A stretch of 64,000 nucleotides of DNA from Kumtagia sp963839725 (GTDB lineage Bacteria > Pseudomonadota > Alphaproteobacteria > Rhizobiales > Rhizobiaceae). The position numbers and the translations under genes are program-made. The stretch is taken from NCBI GenBank assembly GCA_963839725.1, contig CAWIWT010000043.1, positions 21,833-85,832 on the forward strand, read 5' to 3'. The notes below the pieces were generated by a model. That model ran no database searches and was not told the DNA's origin. It saw nothing but the letters and a program-made list of their open reading frames with translations. Below are positions 8,180 through 17,732 of this stretch, in pieces (position 1 is the first letter of the stretch; the number at the start of each line of letters is the position of its first letter).

Positions 8180-8785
8180 TCACGCCGCCTTTGGCGCGGA
8201 TTGAATCGTGCAGGCGATCGACCAGATGAAGCCCACCATCTCGCGTGCGATGGCGGCAATGACGACGTTGGCGTTCTTGCCGCGCGCGCTCAGCCGACGA
8301 TATCGAGTGCACAGCCGAACTTGCGCTTTCCAGCCGATGTCGCGAATGACTTTTGGCAGCGCCTCGATCCGGTCGACCTTGTGCCGGCCGATGCGCGGCC
8401 TCATCCTGTAAGCCCAGGCGCCTTCGACCAGCGCGCGCCGGGCATGGGTGTTGCCGGTCTTGGTGATGCCGCCGCGCCAGACGGTCTCGCCACTCGATTG
8501 CTCGCCAGGGATCAGGCCAAAATAGGCCATGAGCTGGCGTGGATTGGAGAACCGTGTGAAGTCGCCGACCTCCGCGACCAGCACCACGGCATTGATCAGC
8601 GCGATCCCGCGCATTGCCGGCAAGGCGTCAACGACCGGGCGCTGGTTCCATTGCGGGAGCAGGCTGAGTATCTGTTCCTCGACCTGCTGCAGCCGCCGTT
8701 CCGCATCCATGACGGCTTCGACGTAGTCCTGAAAAGCGATCTGCTGCGCATCTGGTATGTTCCATGAGGCCCGTCTCCTATGCAT
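8180..8785 (-). pseudogene. IS110/IS116-family transposase, C-terminal part
   Basis: The 201 residues correspond to the transposase_20 (IS116/IS110/IS902) domain and C-terminus. Recognisable stretches are MRGIALINAVVLVAEVGDFTRF, LMAYFGLIPGEQSSGE, GGITKTGNTHARRALVEGAW and the final KNANVVIAAIAREMVGFIW. The N-terminal DEDD catalytic domain is absent: upstream the frame closes at a TAG about 30 bases before the ATG. Full-length members have 340-400 residues, so this is a truncated copy. It is not the same sequence as the complete IS110-type transposase at 31.3-32.3 kb. Confidence 0.85.
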
Positions 8786-9157
8786 GAGGCTCGGTGCCGG
8801 ATAGCCGGCCTAACCCTCGTACCCTTGCATATCGGACGACAGGCCACCCGCAGGCCCAGCAATCATAGGAACTAGTTGGCGTCGGTCGGATCGTCCATTC
8901 GCGAGGCGCGCAGTTCAAGCGACCGGATTTCCCGGCCATGGCGCGTCATGAAATTGGCAGCCAATTGGCGCCTAGAACCAAGGAATTGGCAGGCAAAAGC
9001 AAGCTTCCCTTGTTTAAATCAGCATATGAAGCAGACCAACGAAAGGGCACGCAGATCGCCACGCTGAACGCCAACCTCGCGCTCACCTATGCGGATTTCC
9101 TGGTAATCTAGCCAGCTAGTTCGGGAAGACCGCACAATTCCCGTCGCGCTGAACCGA

Positions 9158-9188
9158 GCCCCCGCTCTCAACAGCGCGGCGGGCTTTT
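9158..9188 (+). terminator. Candidate rho-independent terminator
   Basis: GCCCCCGC pairs with GCGG-C-GGGC (one bulged C) around a loop of ten bases and is followed by TTTT. That gives an 8-bp G/C-rich stem with a short U-run. There is no clear gene directly upstream, so it may be left from a lost gene. A related GCGCGGCGGGC-TTTT stretch appears at about 52.64 kb. Confidence 0.4.
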
Positions 9189-9203
9189 GCACTCGAACAC
9201 AAC

Positions 9204-9242
9204 GCTGCCGCAGGTGAGAGTGGGTCACGAACCTGCGGCAGG
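9204..9242. repeat. Dispersed CCTGCCGCAGG palindrome, copy 1
   Basis: GCTGCCGCAGG (9204-9214) is followed after 17 bases by CCTGCGGCAGG (9232-9242) and then CTTCCA. The same two-palindrome arrangement recurs at 50792-50829 and 51174-51212, with a half copy at 52613-52623. It looks like a small intergenic palindromic repeat family. Confidence 0.55.
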
Positions 9243-9365
9243 CTTCCATAGCGGGGGGACCACCATGGAGCGCGCAGGAACTGGTGCGGGCCAGATCCTG
9301 ACACGCCACGAGTTAAACCTATTAGCCGCGCAACTAGTTCCATTTTAGCGTAAATTGTCTGCGTA

Positions 9366-10423
9366 ATGGGCGATAGGCTTAGGTTCAGTGAACCGATGAT
9401 GCCGACATTGGTGGACAAGCCACCTTCCGGCAACGGTGATTGGCTGACCGAAGTGAAGTTCGACGGTTGGCGCTGCCAGATCGTGATTGACGCCAGCGGC
9501 GTTCGCGTTTTCACCAGGCGAGGCTTTGATTGGACCGATAAGCTGAAGATCATTGCCGAGGCGGCCGCTGCGGAGATCCGGGTGACATCCGCCATCATCG
9601 ACGGCGAGCTCGTCTACCCGCAGAGTCCGGCTTCTCGGATTTCCACGCCCTACAGGCGGTGGTTCGATCACAGTCGGACACACTGCTCTTCATGGCGTTT
9701 GACCTGCTCCATCACGATAGCGACTATTTACGTGCAGAGACGGTAGAGGACCGCCGGGAGCGTCTTTATGCTCTTATCCGTCCCGGAGGCCGCATTCAGT
9801 ATTCGGACAGCCTACAGGGCACCCCTGGGGACCTGTTTGCTTCGGTCGAGCGAATGGGGCTCGAGGGCATCGTCTGCAAGCGCCGCGGATCTGTATACGC
9901 CAGTGGCCCATCGACCAACTGGCTGAAGGTGAAGACCTTCATGGAAAGCGAACTGGAGATCCTCGGGGTCCAGCGCACTCCCGGGAAGCCGACGATGGCG
10001 CTGATGGGTGAGATCGGCACCCGCCAATATGTCGGCTCCGCCTTCGTCACCTTCGGGCGCCCCGCAAGCGATCTGTTCAAGGGGATGGTCGAGGCGAACC
10101 TCGGGCCACCACCGCGCGACTTCAAGCGCAACTCGAAGGAAGCGGTGCAGCTCATGAACCGCATCCTGAAGCATCGCCAAAATCCGCAGACCGCCGCCGA
10201 TGCGCCGCGCTGGCGCGTGCGCGCGGGACGAGAGGTTGTGGTGGAGCCGGGTATGGGCGGGCGATTGATCGCGGCTCTCGAGCGCAAGGGGCACAAAATC
10301 ACCATCGAACGACCGGACGTCTCGTTCGCATTTGGCGGTGCGCAGATCGTCATGCGGATGGACGAGGAGGGATATGTCGCCGGATCCGACGGCCGCAAGG
10401 ATGGGATGGCTATTGCGCTATGA
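9366..10423 (+). pseudogene. Frameshifted ATP-dependent DNA ligase fused to a gamma-glutamyltransferase tail
   Basis: The first frame gives MMPTLVDKPPSGNGDWLTEV then KFDGWR (catalytic Lys of a LigC/LigD-type ligase) and continues to ELVYPQ. One base is missing near 9622; the second frame resumes with GFSDFHALQAVVRSQSDTLL and carries the ligase motifs LEGIVCKRRGSVYASG and WLKVK, then MALMGEIGTRQYVGSAFVT from the OB-like domain. After about 10.13 kb the same frame becomes unrelated sequence, LMNRILKHRQNPQTAADAPRW, FGGAQIVM and GSDGRKDGMAIAL, which is the C-terminus of gamma-glutamyltransferase. The ORF is thus a ligase truncated in its C-terminal domain and joined to a second relic. No function is expected. 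Confidence 0.75.
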
Positions 10424-11098
10424 AGACCGGCCGCCAGATTGTCGGCCTCCTTCTCTCCCGCTTCCAGTTGTCGCATCACATCGGACGCTGAAAGCACAGC
10501 GCGGAGACGAGCCGTTGCGATCCGAAGCGCCTTCGCGACAAAAAGGCGTTTTTCGTCAGCCCTGTGAGCGCGGCGACCTGAACACGCGGATGCGGCATCG
10601 GTGATCGATGCCATTTGCCAGGCCGCGTTGGAGCGTTTGTCGCGCTCCAGCCGACGACCGCCAGCCTCGGCTGGCGATCGCGTGAACCGGTCCGGCCGCC
10701 AGCCGAAGGATGCGATCAATTGACATCCGCCTACGAAGATCGCTCTGGCGACCTGCAGGCAACCAGCGGCCGGACCAAGCTGTCCGATCCGATGGACTGA
10801 GGTCCACAAGTGATCCTGTTCGCGCCAAATTAGCAATCTTTGGAGGTCACCCCGGCAATGCCCACTAGGGGTCAGACTTTCGCGTTGGTCGACGGCCGGG
10901 ATGCGCCAACCGCTGCCGTTCGCTTGTGGCGGAAGGAACGGCCACTCGTTGATGCAGAGGGTCGTTCGCCGCCGGAGGCGATATGAGGTGATCTGCACCC
11001 TATTCAGACGTCCCGGAGATTAGTTCTTGTCGTCGAGAAAATACAAAGAACGACGCATGCGTGCTGGGTTTGATCTTGGGGGCCTTCTGAAAGTGCAT
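10424..11098. other. Intergenic stretch, no gene recognised
   Basis: About 675 bases between the ligase/GGT chimera and the cyclase gene. A long minus-strand ORF (9796-10998) crosses it but is mostly the antisense of the ligase, and its remaining part is not familiar. No hairpin or repeat was noted. Confidence 0.35.
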
Positions 11099-14000
11099 CT
11101 ATCTAAATTGATCGAGTAGTTCCTTTGCTTCGACGAGATCACGAGTATCGAGACCTTCGGTGAACCAGGCGTAGACGGGGGCGAGCAGGTCACACGCCTC
11201 TCCGTCGCTCCCGTGGTTGTGGTACAGCCGCGCGAGACTAAGAGCCGCCCGCAACTCCAGCGATTTCGTACCTTCATCGCGGGCCATCGTTACGGCCCGT
11301 CTGAACCAGCTTTCGGCGGTATCGTCATTCGGATTTTGCTGCAGCAGGAGTTCACCCTTGGTGCGGAACAACTCCGGGAGTTGATACTTCGAGCCTGGAC
11401 TCGGCAATGCTCAAGCCCTTATCCAGCAGGTCAAGTCCCTCGCTCGCCTCATCACACTCGCCGCAGGCCCGCGCCAGGACGCACAGGTAATATGGCATAC
11501 TCACTTTGACGCCAGTCGCGCCGATGACTGCAATAGCCTCGCGCATCTCCGGGATGCCTTCGGCTGCTCGTCCCTCTTCGGCAAGCAGCCAGCCGAGATA
11601 GAATCTACCTTGCGAGATCAACATGGGCAGGGCGAATTCCTTGGCCCGCGCGGTCCACTTCTCTAACCATTGGCGTCCCGCCCCGGGTTCGCGCCGCATC
11701 AGGTAGGCGTTGGTGTGGTTCTGTTGCGCCAGCACCAGCGTGATGGGATGAGACACCCGCTCGGCTAATGCCGTGGCCTCTCGGCTACGGTCGAGCGCCT
11801 GGTCGGCATAGCCGCGGAGCCAAAGAATCGATGCGGAGTATATCCTGCAGCACACGCCGGGGTCGTGCCCTGAGTAGGTGTAAGTCAGAGCATGATGCCG
11901 GTCAGGGTCATAGGTCGCAATGCCGAAGTTCAAATGGGTTTCAGCAGCGGCATAGTCTCCTAAATAATACTTGGTGGCCCAGAGCTGATGATGCGCTTCA
12001 AGGAGATGACTCGGGTCGCCAGAGGCATGGGCGAGTTCCAAGCATTGATGGCTAAGCGCCTCAGCGGCGCGAAGATTGCCAGAAAGCATATGGTACGAGG
12101 CTGCGCCTTCGATCGCCACGAACAGCTGATTTTTGTCGCCCAGTTTCTCGGAAAGCGCTCGCGCCTTGGAAAATGCCTCCAGTACTTCCGGGGCGCTCCA
12201 GCCCCTGACGGCTTTCATGGCCACGCCCACGGCGTTCTGCAGTTGAAGCTCTTGGCGGAGGCGGCCCTCTGTGTCCGGCAGGGATGCAGAGAGCTCGAGA
12301 CCTGCGCCGAGGTGAGCAACAGCCTCTCGATTCGCCGACCGCTTCAGGGCTTGCTGGCCTGCCTTCAGCCAATATGGAATAGCCTGCTCGGCGTTGCCGG
12401 CGGCGGAATAATGGTGCGCCAGCGTCTCAGGCTCGGCCTCGGCGATCTCGCGGAACTGCGCTTCCAGCTCTGACGCGATGACGGCGTGCAGCTGCTGTCG
12501 CCTGCTCTTGAGGAGGGTCTGATAGGCGGTGTCCTGCACGAGCGCATGCTTGAACGTATAGGTAGCCTCGGGCGGGATACCACGTCGAAATACGAGTTCG
12601 GACTTTTCAAGTTGCTGCAGGATGCCCTCGAGCCGGGTATCGTCGTAGCCTGTCACGGCAGCCAATAGCCGATGGTGAAAGACGCGGCCGATGCAGGCAC
12701 CGATCTGCGCCGCTTCCTTGACTGAAGCGAGCCGGTCGAGGCGGGCCATCAGCAAATCCTGCAGCGTCGACGGTATCGCGAGGAAGGGGAATGCGCCCGA
12801 CAGGACATAGCGGTTGCCTTCATCGGTGAGGTAGCCGAACTCGAGAACGGTCTTGGTGAGTTCTTCGACGAATAGGGGCACTCCCTCCGTCCTGCCCAGG
12901 ATCTGATTTCTGATATCGGCTGGCAGCTCCCTGCCGCCGGTCACGCGGTCGATGATCGCCGATCCTTGATCACGATCGAGGCGGCTGAGCGACAACGCTG
13001 TGACGTACGAGAACAGAGTCCACCGCGGCTGGAACTCGGGGCGGAAGGTGATGACAAGAAGCACAGGTAGATTTTGCAGACCGTCAATCAGCATGTCGAG
13101 CCATTGACTGGTCGTCGGATCAATCCAATGGGCATCCTCGATGATCATCACGACGGGCTGTCGCGCCGCGATTCCTTCGAGCAGTTGGATCAGGGCAGTC
13201 AGCGTGCGTGACTTCTGCGCCGGCGGCGGCAGCGTCAGGGGCGCGTAGCGGCCAAGGCTGTTGATCGACAACAGTTCGGCGAACAATGGTCCAAGTTCAT
13301 CGATTTCGGAGGCGGCCTGGCGCAACAGAGCCTGGAGCTTGTCGAGCTTCGTCTCCGAACTGTCGCTGCGATCCAGTCCCGCAGCGCGCTCGAGGTGCTT
13401 GACCACCGGGTAGAGCGCGCTGTTCATGTGGTAGGGAGAACAGAAATAGCGCAGCCGGGCGTGCGGCTCGGCGCTCAATCGCTCTTCCAGCGCAGCAGTC
13501 AGCCGCGACTTGCCGATGCCCGGTTCGCCAGACAGCATGACCGCCTGGCCTTTCCCTGCCCGAGCCTGCTGCCAACGCTGAAGCAAAAGGTCGAGCTCCT
13601 CGGATCGCCCTACCAGCGGCGTCGTGACGCCATGCCGCGCATCGAAGCGCCCGTCCGTATCGGCCTCGCCGATGATACGCCAAGCGGGAATGGGAGTTGC
13701 GAAGCCCTTAAGATGCTGGGGGCCGAGATCGATCATGTCAAACAATCCGACGACCAGCCGGTGTGTGCCACCAGCAATCACTACGGTGTGCGGCTCAGCC
13801 AAGGCTTGCAAGCGTGCCGCAAGGTTGGGCGTCTCGCCAATGACGGACTCTTCCTGCGCTGATCCTTCGCCAATCAGGTCGCCGACCACGACAAGACCGG
13901 TGGCAACGCCGATACGGGCTGCAAGGGGTTCGCCCGCTGGCGTTGTCAGGCTAGCGATCGCCGCCGCTGTCGCCAGGCTGGAGCGCACCGCCCGTTCGGC

Positions 14001-14453
14001 GTCGTCTTCGTGTGCTCTGGGCCAACCGAAATAGGCGAGCACGCCATCGCCCATGAGCTTGGCAACATAACCCTCGTATCGCGCAATCTCCGCCGACACT
14101 GCACTCTGGTAGGCACGGAAGACGTCGCGCATTTCTTCCGGATCAAGCCGCTGTGACAGCTCGGTCGAACCCACGAGGTCGATGAAAACCACGGTCAGCT
14201 GCCGCCGCTCGGCCTCGCGTACAGGCGGCGCAGACCCCTGAGCGGAAGCGGAACTCATGGGCGACATGGTATCGTCGTCCAGCGCGGCAATCGCCGCCAG
14301 AATCTTGCGACGCGGGCCGACGGGTAGACCCAGCTCCCTCAGATCATCTTCTGTGAGATGCCGAAGCGCATCGAAATCAACTTCGTTCGCAGTGAACGCC
14401 TCTGTGTACTTGTCCAACCCGAGGCGGGCCAGCCAAGAGGCGATGTCCGGCAT
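11099..14453 (-). pseudogene. SAM domain / class III adenylate cyclase / ATPase / TPR regulator, frameshifted near the C-terminus
   Basis: From ATG 14453 (GAGGT ribosome site) the protein shows a SAM-like domain (residues about 1-58, WLARLGLDKYTEAF), then a class III nucleotide cyclase domain (about 83-260) with VVFIDLVGSTELS (metal-binding Asp92) and AKLMGDGVLAYFG (Asp136). An AAA/NB-ATPase module follows with P-loop GEPGIGKSRL (about 309-318), and then a long TPR-like region. The first frame ends at 11352 with an unrelated tail after GLSIAES. The expected C-terminus (GSKYQLPELFRTKGELLLQQ to AKELLDQFR) continues in another frame to 11099, so one extra base lies near 11.40 kb. Such proteins are cytosolic sensors of unknown ligand. 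Only the last 100 residues are affected, so a partly functional product is possible. Confidence 0.82.
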
Positions 14454-14604
14454 GAGATTACCTCGCTGGTCGGAAATCTATCACGACCGTCGCGAGCCGG
14501 ACAGCAACTCCGCAAATTCATGATTTCGCTTTCGGCGCAAACACATCCCAAGGTGGCTTGGGTGAATGTCGGCTCGCAAACGCTTTCCGGACCTTCAAGA
14601 ACGC

Positions 14605-14659
14605 GAGACTGAACGGCAGTCTCGGGTCACAGAGCGACGCTTCCTGCTAGCGTCGCTCT
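14605..14659. repeat. Two adjacent perfect hairpins
   Basis: GAGACTG-N5-CAGTCTC (14605-14623) and AGAGCGACGC-N9-GCGTCGCTCT (14631-14659) lie side by side, 8 bases downstream of the stop of the minus-strand recombinase relic. The second has a 10-bp perfect stem. They could terminate transcripts from both sides or be a recombination or attachment structure; there is no long U-run. Confidence 0.45.
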
Positions 14660-14667
14660 GCCTATTC

Positions 14668-15247
14668 TCACAGGTCGACCTGTTCAGAGATCGCCAAAGC
14701 GTCGTCCACTTCGATGCCGAGATAGCGGACGGTGCTCTCAAGCTTCGTATGACCCAGAAGCAGTTGCATCGCGCGAATGTTTCCCGTCTTCTTGTATATC
14801 TGCGCGGCTTTCGTCCTCATCGAATGAGTTCCGTATCGCTTCGGATCGAGCCCGATGCTGGAAACCCATTTGTCGACAATCCTTCCGTACTGCCTGGTCG
14901 ACAAATGCGATTTCGCCCTCACGCGACTTGGGAACAGATAGTCTCCTTCGGCGAGACCGCGACGAGCTATCCAGGCACCGACGGCAGCTCGGGTCTGCTC
15001 CGTGATCTCAAATTGCACCGGCCGCCCGGTCTTGTGATCACCGCCCGATCCCGCACAATGCCCGATAGCGCAACGTCGCCGACACTGATGGTGACCAAGT
15101 CACAGCCTCTCAGCTTGCTGTCGATGGCGAGATTGAAGAGCGCCAAATCCCGCAGCGTGCCTGACACCTGCAGTCGTGTTCGAATGCTCCAGACCTCGCG
15201 TCGTTTGAGAGGAGGCTTCTGACCAATTGTATGGCCTCGGTTCCAGC
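14668..15247 (-). pseudogene. Tyrosine recombinase/integrase, body (split by IS630 and frameshifted)
   Basis: The C-terminal frame holds the core of a short rhizobial tyrosine recombinase: THSMRTKAAQIYKKTGN (the HxxR motif), LLLGHTKLESTVRYLGIEVD (second His and the region of the nucleophilic Tyr) and the end ALAISEQVDL. The N-terminal part, LRDLALFNLAIDSKLRGCDLV with the first catalytic Arg, lies in another frame; one base appears to be missing near 15.03 kb (after AVI, before KTGRPVQFE). The first two codons and part of the third lie on the far side of the IS630 element at 16299-16305. Removing the IS and one TA restores a start reading MPSWNRGHTIGQKPPLK. Confidence 0.85.
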
Positions 15248-15249
15248 TA

Positions 15250-16298
15250 GAGCGGGATGAGATTTGATTGAATCGCTGGGATTCCCATTGGTCTGCAAAT
15301 CTAATTCAAGATGCTGGCTGGTGTTGGAGGCTGGCATGGATGAGCAAACCCTATTCGGACGATCTTCGTGGGCGCGTTGTCAGCAGTGTGATTGAAAATG
15401 GGCTGTCGCGGCGGCAGGCGGCTGAGCGCTACGATCTTGGGATCAGCACGGTGATCCGTTGGGTTGCGCGCTTTGAAGAGACCGGCAGCTTCAGCCCCGG
15501 CAAGATCGGCGGCTACAAGCCGCGTGCGATCTCGGGCAGGCATCGCGACTGGCTGGTGGAACGCTGCCGCGCCTCGGCCTTCACCTTGCGCGGCCTGGTG
15601 GCCGAATTGGCTGGACGCGGGTTGAAGGTGGACTATCGGTCGGTATGGGCGTTCGTCCACGAGGAGAAACTGTCTTACAAAAAAAGACGCTGGTCGCGGC
15701 CGAGCGCAAACGGCCCGATGTCGCGCGTCGACGCGATCAGTGGATGAAGTATCGCGATCTGATCGACCCTTCGCGCCTGATCTTCATTGACGAGACATGG
15801 ACCAAGACGAATATGACGCCGCTCTTCGGCTGGGCGCCCATCGGTGAGCGGCTTCCCGGCGAGGCGCCCCACGGCCATTGGCAGACCATGACCCTCGTGG
15901 CCGCACTCAGGCACGATCGTGTCGATGCGCCATGGCTTCTCGACTGTCCCATCAACGGCGAGCGCTTCCAGCTCTATGTCGACGACGTTCTCGTCCCGAC
16001 ACTCAAGCCTGGTGACATCGTCGTCATGGACAACCTCGGCTCGCACAAGGGCAAGGCCGTTCGACGCTCCATACGCGCCGCTGGCGCAAGGCTCTTCTTC
16101 CTGCCCAAATACTCGCCCGACCTGAACCCCATCGAACAGCTCTTCGCCAAGATCAAGCATTGGCTCCGAGACGCCGCGCAACGCTCCGTCGAGACCGTCT
16201 GCCGCGCACTGGGCGATATCCTGCGCGACATCAGCACCGCCGAATGCTCAAACTACTTCAGAAATGCCGGATATACCCAACCTAATCTCATCCCGCTC
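15250..16298 (+). mobile_element. Complete IS630-family insertion sequence
   Basis: The ends are inverted repeats: GAGCGGGATGAGATT at the left (15250-15264) and its complement at the right (16284-16298). The element is flanked by TA on both sides (15248-15249 and 16299-16300), the target duplication typical of IS630. It carries two overlapping transposase frames. The insertion lies in codon 3 of the tyrosine recombinase gene, which reads through correctly if the element is removed. Confidence 0.92.
15340..15747 (+). CDS. IS630 transposase, first frame (helix-turn-helix part)
   Basis: The start is set at MSKPYSDDLRGRVVSS, preceded by GGAGG. The product holds a winged-helix DNA-binding domain (LSRRQAAERYDLGISTVIRW) and a second HTH (FTLRGLVAELAGRGLKVDYR). 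An A7 run at about 15678-15684 is the likely slippage point: a -1 shift there joins this frame to the catalytic frame, giving YKKKTLVAAERKRPDV. Without the shift the frame ends about 20 codons later at 15747. Confidence 0.85.
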   Translation: MSKPYSDDLRGRVVSSVIENGLSRRQAAERYDLGISTVIRWVARFEETGSFSPGKIGGYKPRAISGRHRDWLVERCRASAFTLRGLVAELAGRGLKVDYRSVWAFVHEEKLSYKKRRWSRPSANGPMSRVDAISG

Positions 16299-16301
16299 TA
16301 G
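15645..16301 (+). CDS. IS630 transposase, catalytic DDE frame
   Basis: This frame provides the DDE nuclease: LIFIDETWTKTNMTPLFGW (first Asp), GDIVVMDNLGSHKG (second Asp) and YSPDLNPIEQLFAKIKHWLR (Glu). It is probably expressed by -1 frameshifting from the first frame, not from its own start. Its stop codon TAG overlaps the TA target duplication, so the last base of the stop comes from outside the element. Confidence 0.9.
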   Translation: MGVRPRGETVLQKKTLVAAERKRPDVARRRDQWMKYRDLIDPSRLIFIDETWTKTNMTPLFGWAPIGERLPGEAPHGHWQTMTLVAALRHDRVDAPWLLDCPINGERFQLYVDDVLVPTLKPGDIVVMDNLGSHKGKAVRRSIRAAGARLFFLPKYSPDLNPIEQLFAKIKHWLRDAAQRSVETVCRALGDILRDISTAECSNYFRNAGYTQPNLIPL

Positions 16302-16305
16302 GCAT
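16299..16305 (-). pseudogene. Start codon end of the split tyrosine recombinase
   Basis: On the minus strand these bases read ATGCCTA. Joined directly to 15247 (with a single TA kept), they give ATG CCT AGC TGG AAC, encoding MPSWN and the conserved start of this recombinase type. This exact join shows where the IS630 element entered. Confidence 0.8.
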
Positions 16306-16505
16306 GGTTCTTACTCCATGCCGCCCTCCGCAGCCGCAGCGCTCGACGTGAGCAGGGCGCCAAGGTATCAATGACTGGATAACCTAGTAGCCGCCCCTCG
16401 GTCGCTACGAAACTGAGGCGATCAACTGGCGCAATCGCGCCATGTCGAGACCTTTGCAATCACCTTCGCAGAGGTCGCGTTTCGACCCCTTCTCGGACAG
16501 TCGCT

Positions 16506-16682
16506 TCAGAGCGCCAGCAGGCTGTTGAGGCGCCAAATGCGCTTCCATGACAGACTCAGCCGTATTTCACCCGCTCTGCGCCGCCAGTAATATTCGCTGA
16601 TTAGCGCAATGTGCTGACAGCGAGCGGCGAAAAATGCACAAATGATCGGCCGTGACACCTGCCAAGCCTGTTGCTCACTCAT
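16506..16682 (-). CDS. Small hypothetical protein (58 aa) after the hydrogenase-like operon
   Basis: An ORF of 58 codons starts at ATG 16682 with an AGGAG ribosome site six bases upstream. The product (MSEQQAWQVSRPIICAFFAA, then ARCQHIALISEYYWRRR) is basic, contains a short hydrophobic stretch and is not recognised. It follows the frameshifted membrane protein by about 55 bases on the same strand, so it could be the last gene of the Hyf-like operon. Confidence 0.4.
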   Translation of the reverse strand: MSEQQAWQVSRPIICAFFAARCQHIALISEYYWRRRAGEIRLSLSWKRIWRLNSLLAL

Positions 16683-16737
16683 AGCGCTCTCCTGGCCGCC
16701 TGAGCGTTCGCGCCAAAGCCTGCCGCTGCGACACTCA

Positions 16738-17177
16738 TCAGCCCGGACCATGCAGCCGAGGCGATCCAACCAAACCCGAGATAGCGGCGGCCGCGATGAA
16801 CAAATCTGGCGGTGGGCGAAGCGCCAGCAGCGCCAGCCCGATCGAGGCCAACGTAAACTGCGTCAGCAGACTTTTCGTCGCATGATCCGGTTCCGTCGGA
16901 CGCATTACGCGAGACGCGAGACGGATTCCAGCTGCGGTGAAATCGATGAAACGGTCACTGGTCAGCGCTACTCCCAAGCGATCAAGAGATATGTCCATCG
17001 CAGAAGGGGCAGAAGTTGGTCCATTTTGGATGCGACATTTGCAACGAGATCCGGAGACGCCGGAACGATCAGTCCATGTTGCGCCGCCAGAAACATGCCA
17101 AACGTCACCGTTCCCACAGCCGCGCCCTGAATGAACGCTGCGGCCAGACCGGCTTGAAACAGCAGCAACCGTGACAT
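16738..17177 (-). pseudogene. Small membrane protein of the Hyf-like operon, frameshifted
   Basis: The gene starts six bases after the stop of the NuoB-like subunit (GAGGGCGA before the ATG), so it belongs to the operon. The first frame encodes MSRLLLFQAGLAAAFIQGAA and further hydrophobic sequence to LLRWTYLLIAWE, then stops at 16968. The second frame continues with GVALTSDRFIDFTAAGIRLA and another hydrophobic helix (TLASIGLALLALRPPPDLFI) to 16738. An indel near 16.98 kb would join them into a protein of about 145 residues with three to four helices. I do not recognise the family. The two parts could also be separate small proteins, since the second has its own ATG at 16998. Confidence 0.5.
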
Positions 17178-17183
17178 TCGCCC

Positions 17184-17720
17184 TCAGAGAGCGCGCATCG
17201 GCGAGTTGACCCTCTCAAGCAGCGCGAGCAACCCTTTTAGAATCTCGATCGGCGACGGCGGGCAACCTGGAATATGCAGATCGACGGGCACGACGTCCGA
17301 CACGCCGCCCACCACCGCGTAGCTCCCCGCGAAACATCCGCCGTTGCGCGCGCAATCGCCGATAGCCACCACCCATTTTGGATTGGGCGTTGCATCGTAG
17401 GTTCGCTTCAGCGCTTCGCGCATGTTTTTGGTGACCGGGCCTGTGACAAGCAGCACATCGGCATGGCGCGGCGACGCCACGAAGCGGATGCCGAAACGCT
17501 CGATGTCATAGAACGCGTTGTTGAGCGCGTGTATTTCAAGTTCGCAGCCATTGCAGGAACCGGCGTCAACCGCCCGGATCGACAGGCTTCGCCCCAGCCG
17601 CCGCTTGTAAGCCGCGCCATCAAGCGCGCGAGCGAGTTCCTGCATCGCGGCATCGCTTGCCGGAGGCTTTCGCTCGGTGACGGGCGGCCGTATCAGGTTT
17701 GTGAAGAGAAGCTTGCGCAT
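17184..17720 (-). CDS. hyfI: Hydrogenase-4/complex I-like small subunit (HyfI/NuoB-like)
   Basis: This 178-residue protein is the iron-sulfur small subunit of a group 4 hydrogenase-like complex. Four Cys for the proximal 4Fe-4S cluster are all present: C56 and C59 (SCNGCELEI), C123 (GDCARNGGC) and C153 (PGCPPSP). The N-terminal 45 residues are hydrophilic and lack the membrane helix of some relatives. It directly follows the large subunit (12 bases apart). An intact cluster site argues that the complex still handles electrons, even though the large subunit lacks NiFe ligands. Confidence 0.88.
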   Translation of the reverse strand: MRKLLFTNLIRPPVTERKPPASDAAMQELARALDGAAYKRRLGRSLSIRAVDAGSCNGCELEIHALNNAFYDIERFGIRFVASPRHADVLLVTGPVTKNMREALKRTYDATPNPKWVVAIGDCARNGGCFAGSYAVVGGVSDVVPVDLHIPGCPPSPIEILKGLLALLERVNSPMRAL

Positions 17721-17732
17721 GACGGCGTGCCT

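Larger units (their letters stand above)
8786..9365. other. Intergenic stretch with a terminator-like hairpin and a palindromic repeat copy
   Basis: About 580 bases between the IS110 remnant and the ligase relic. It holds the terminator candidate at 9158-9188 and one copy of the dispersed CCTGCCGCAGG palindrome at 9204-9242. No protein-coding gene was recognised. Confidence 0.4.

Noticed and set aside
9796..10998. A 400-codon minus-strand ORF over the ligase relic
   Set aside because: It is mostly the antisense of recognisable ligase and transferase sequence, with no start signal or family.
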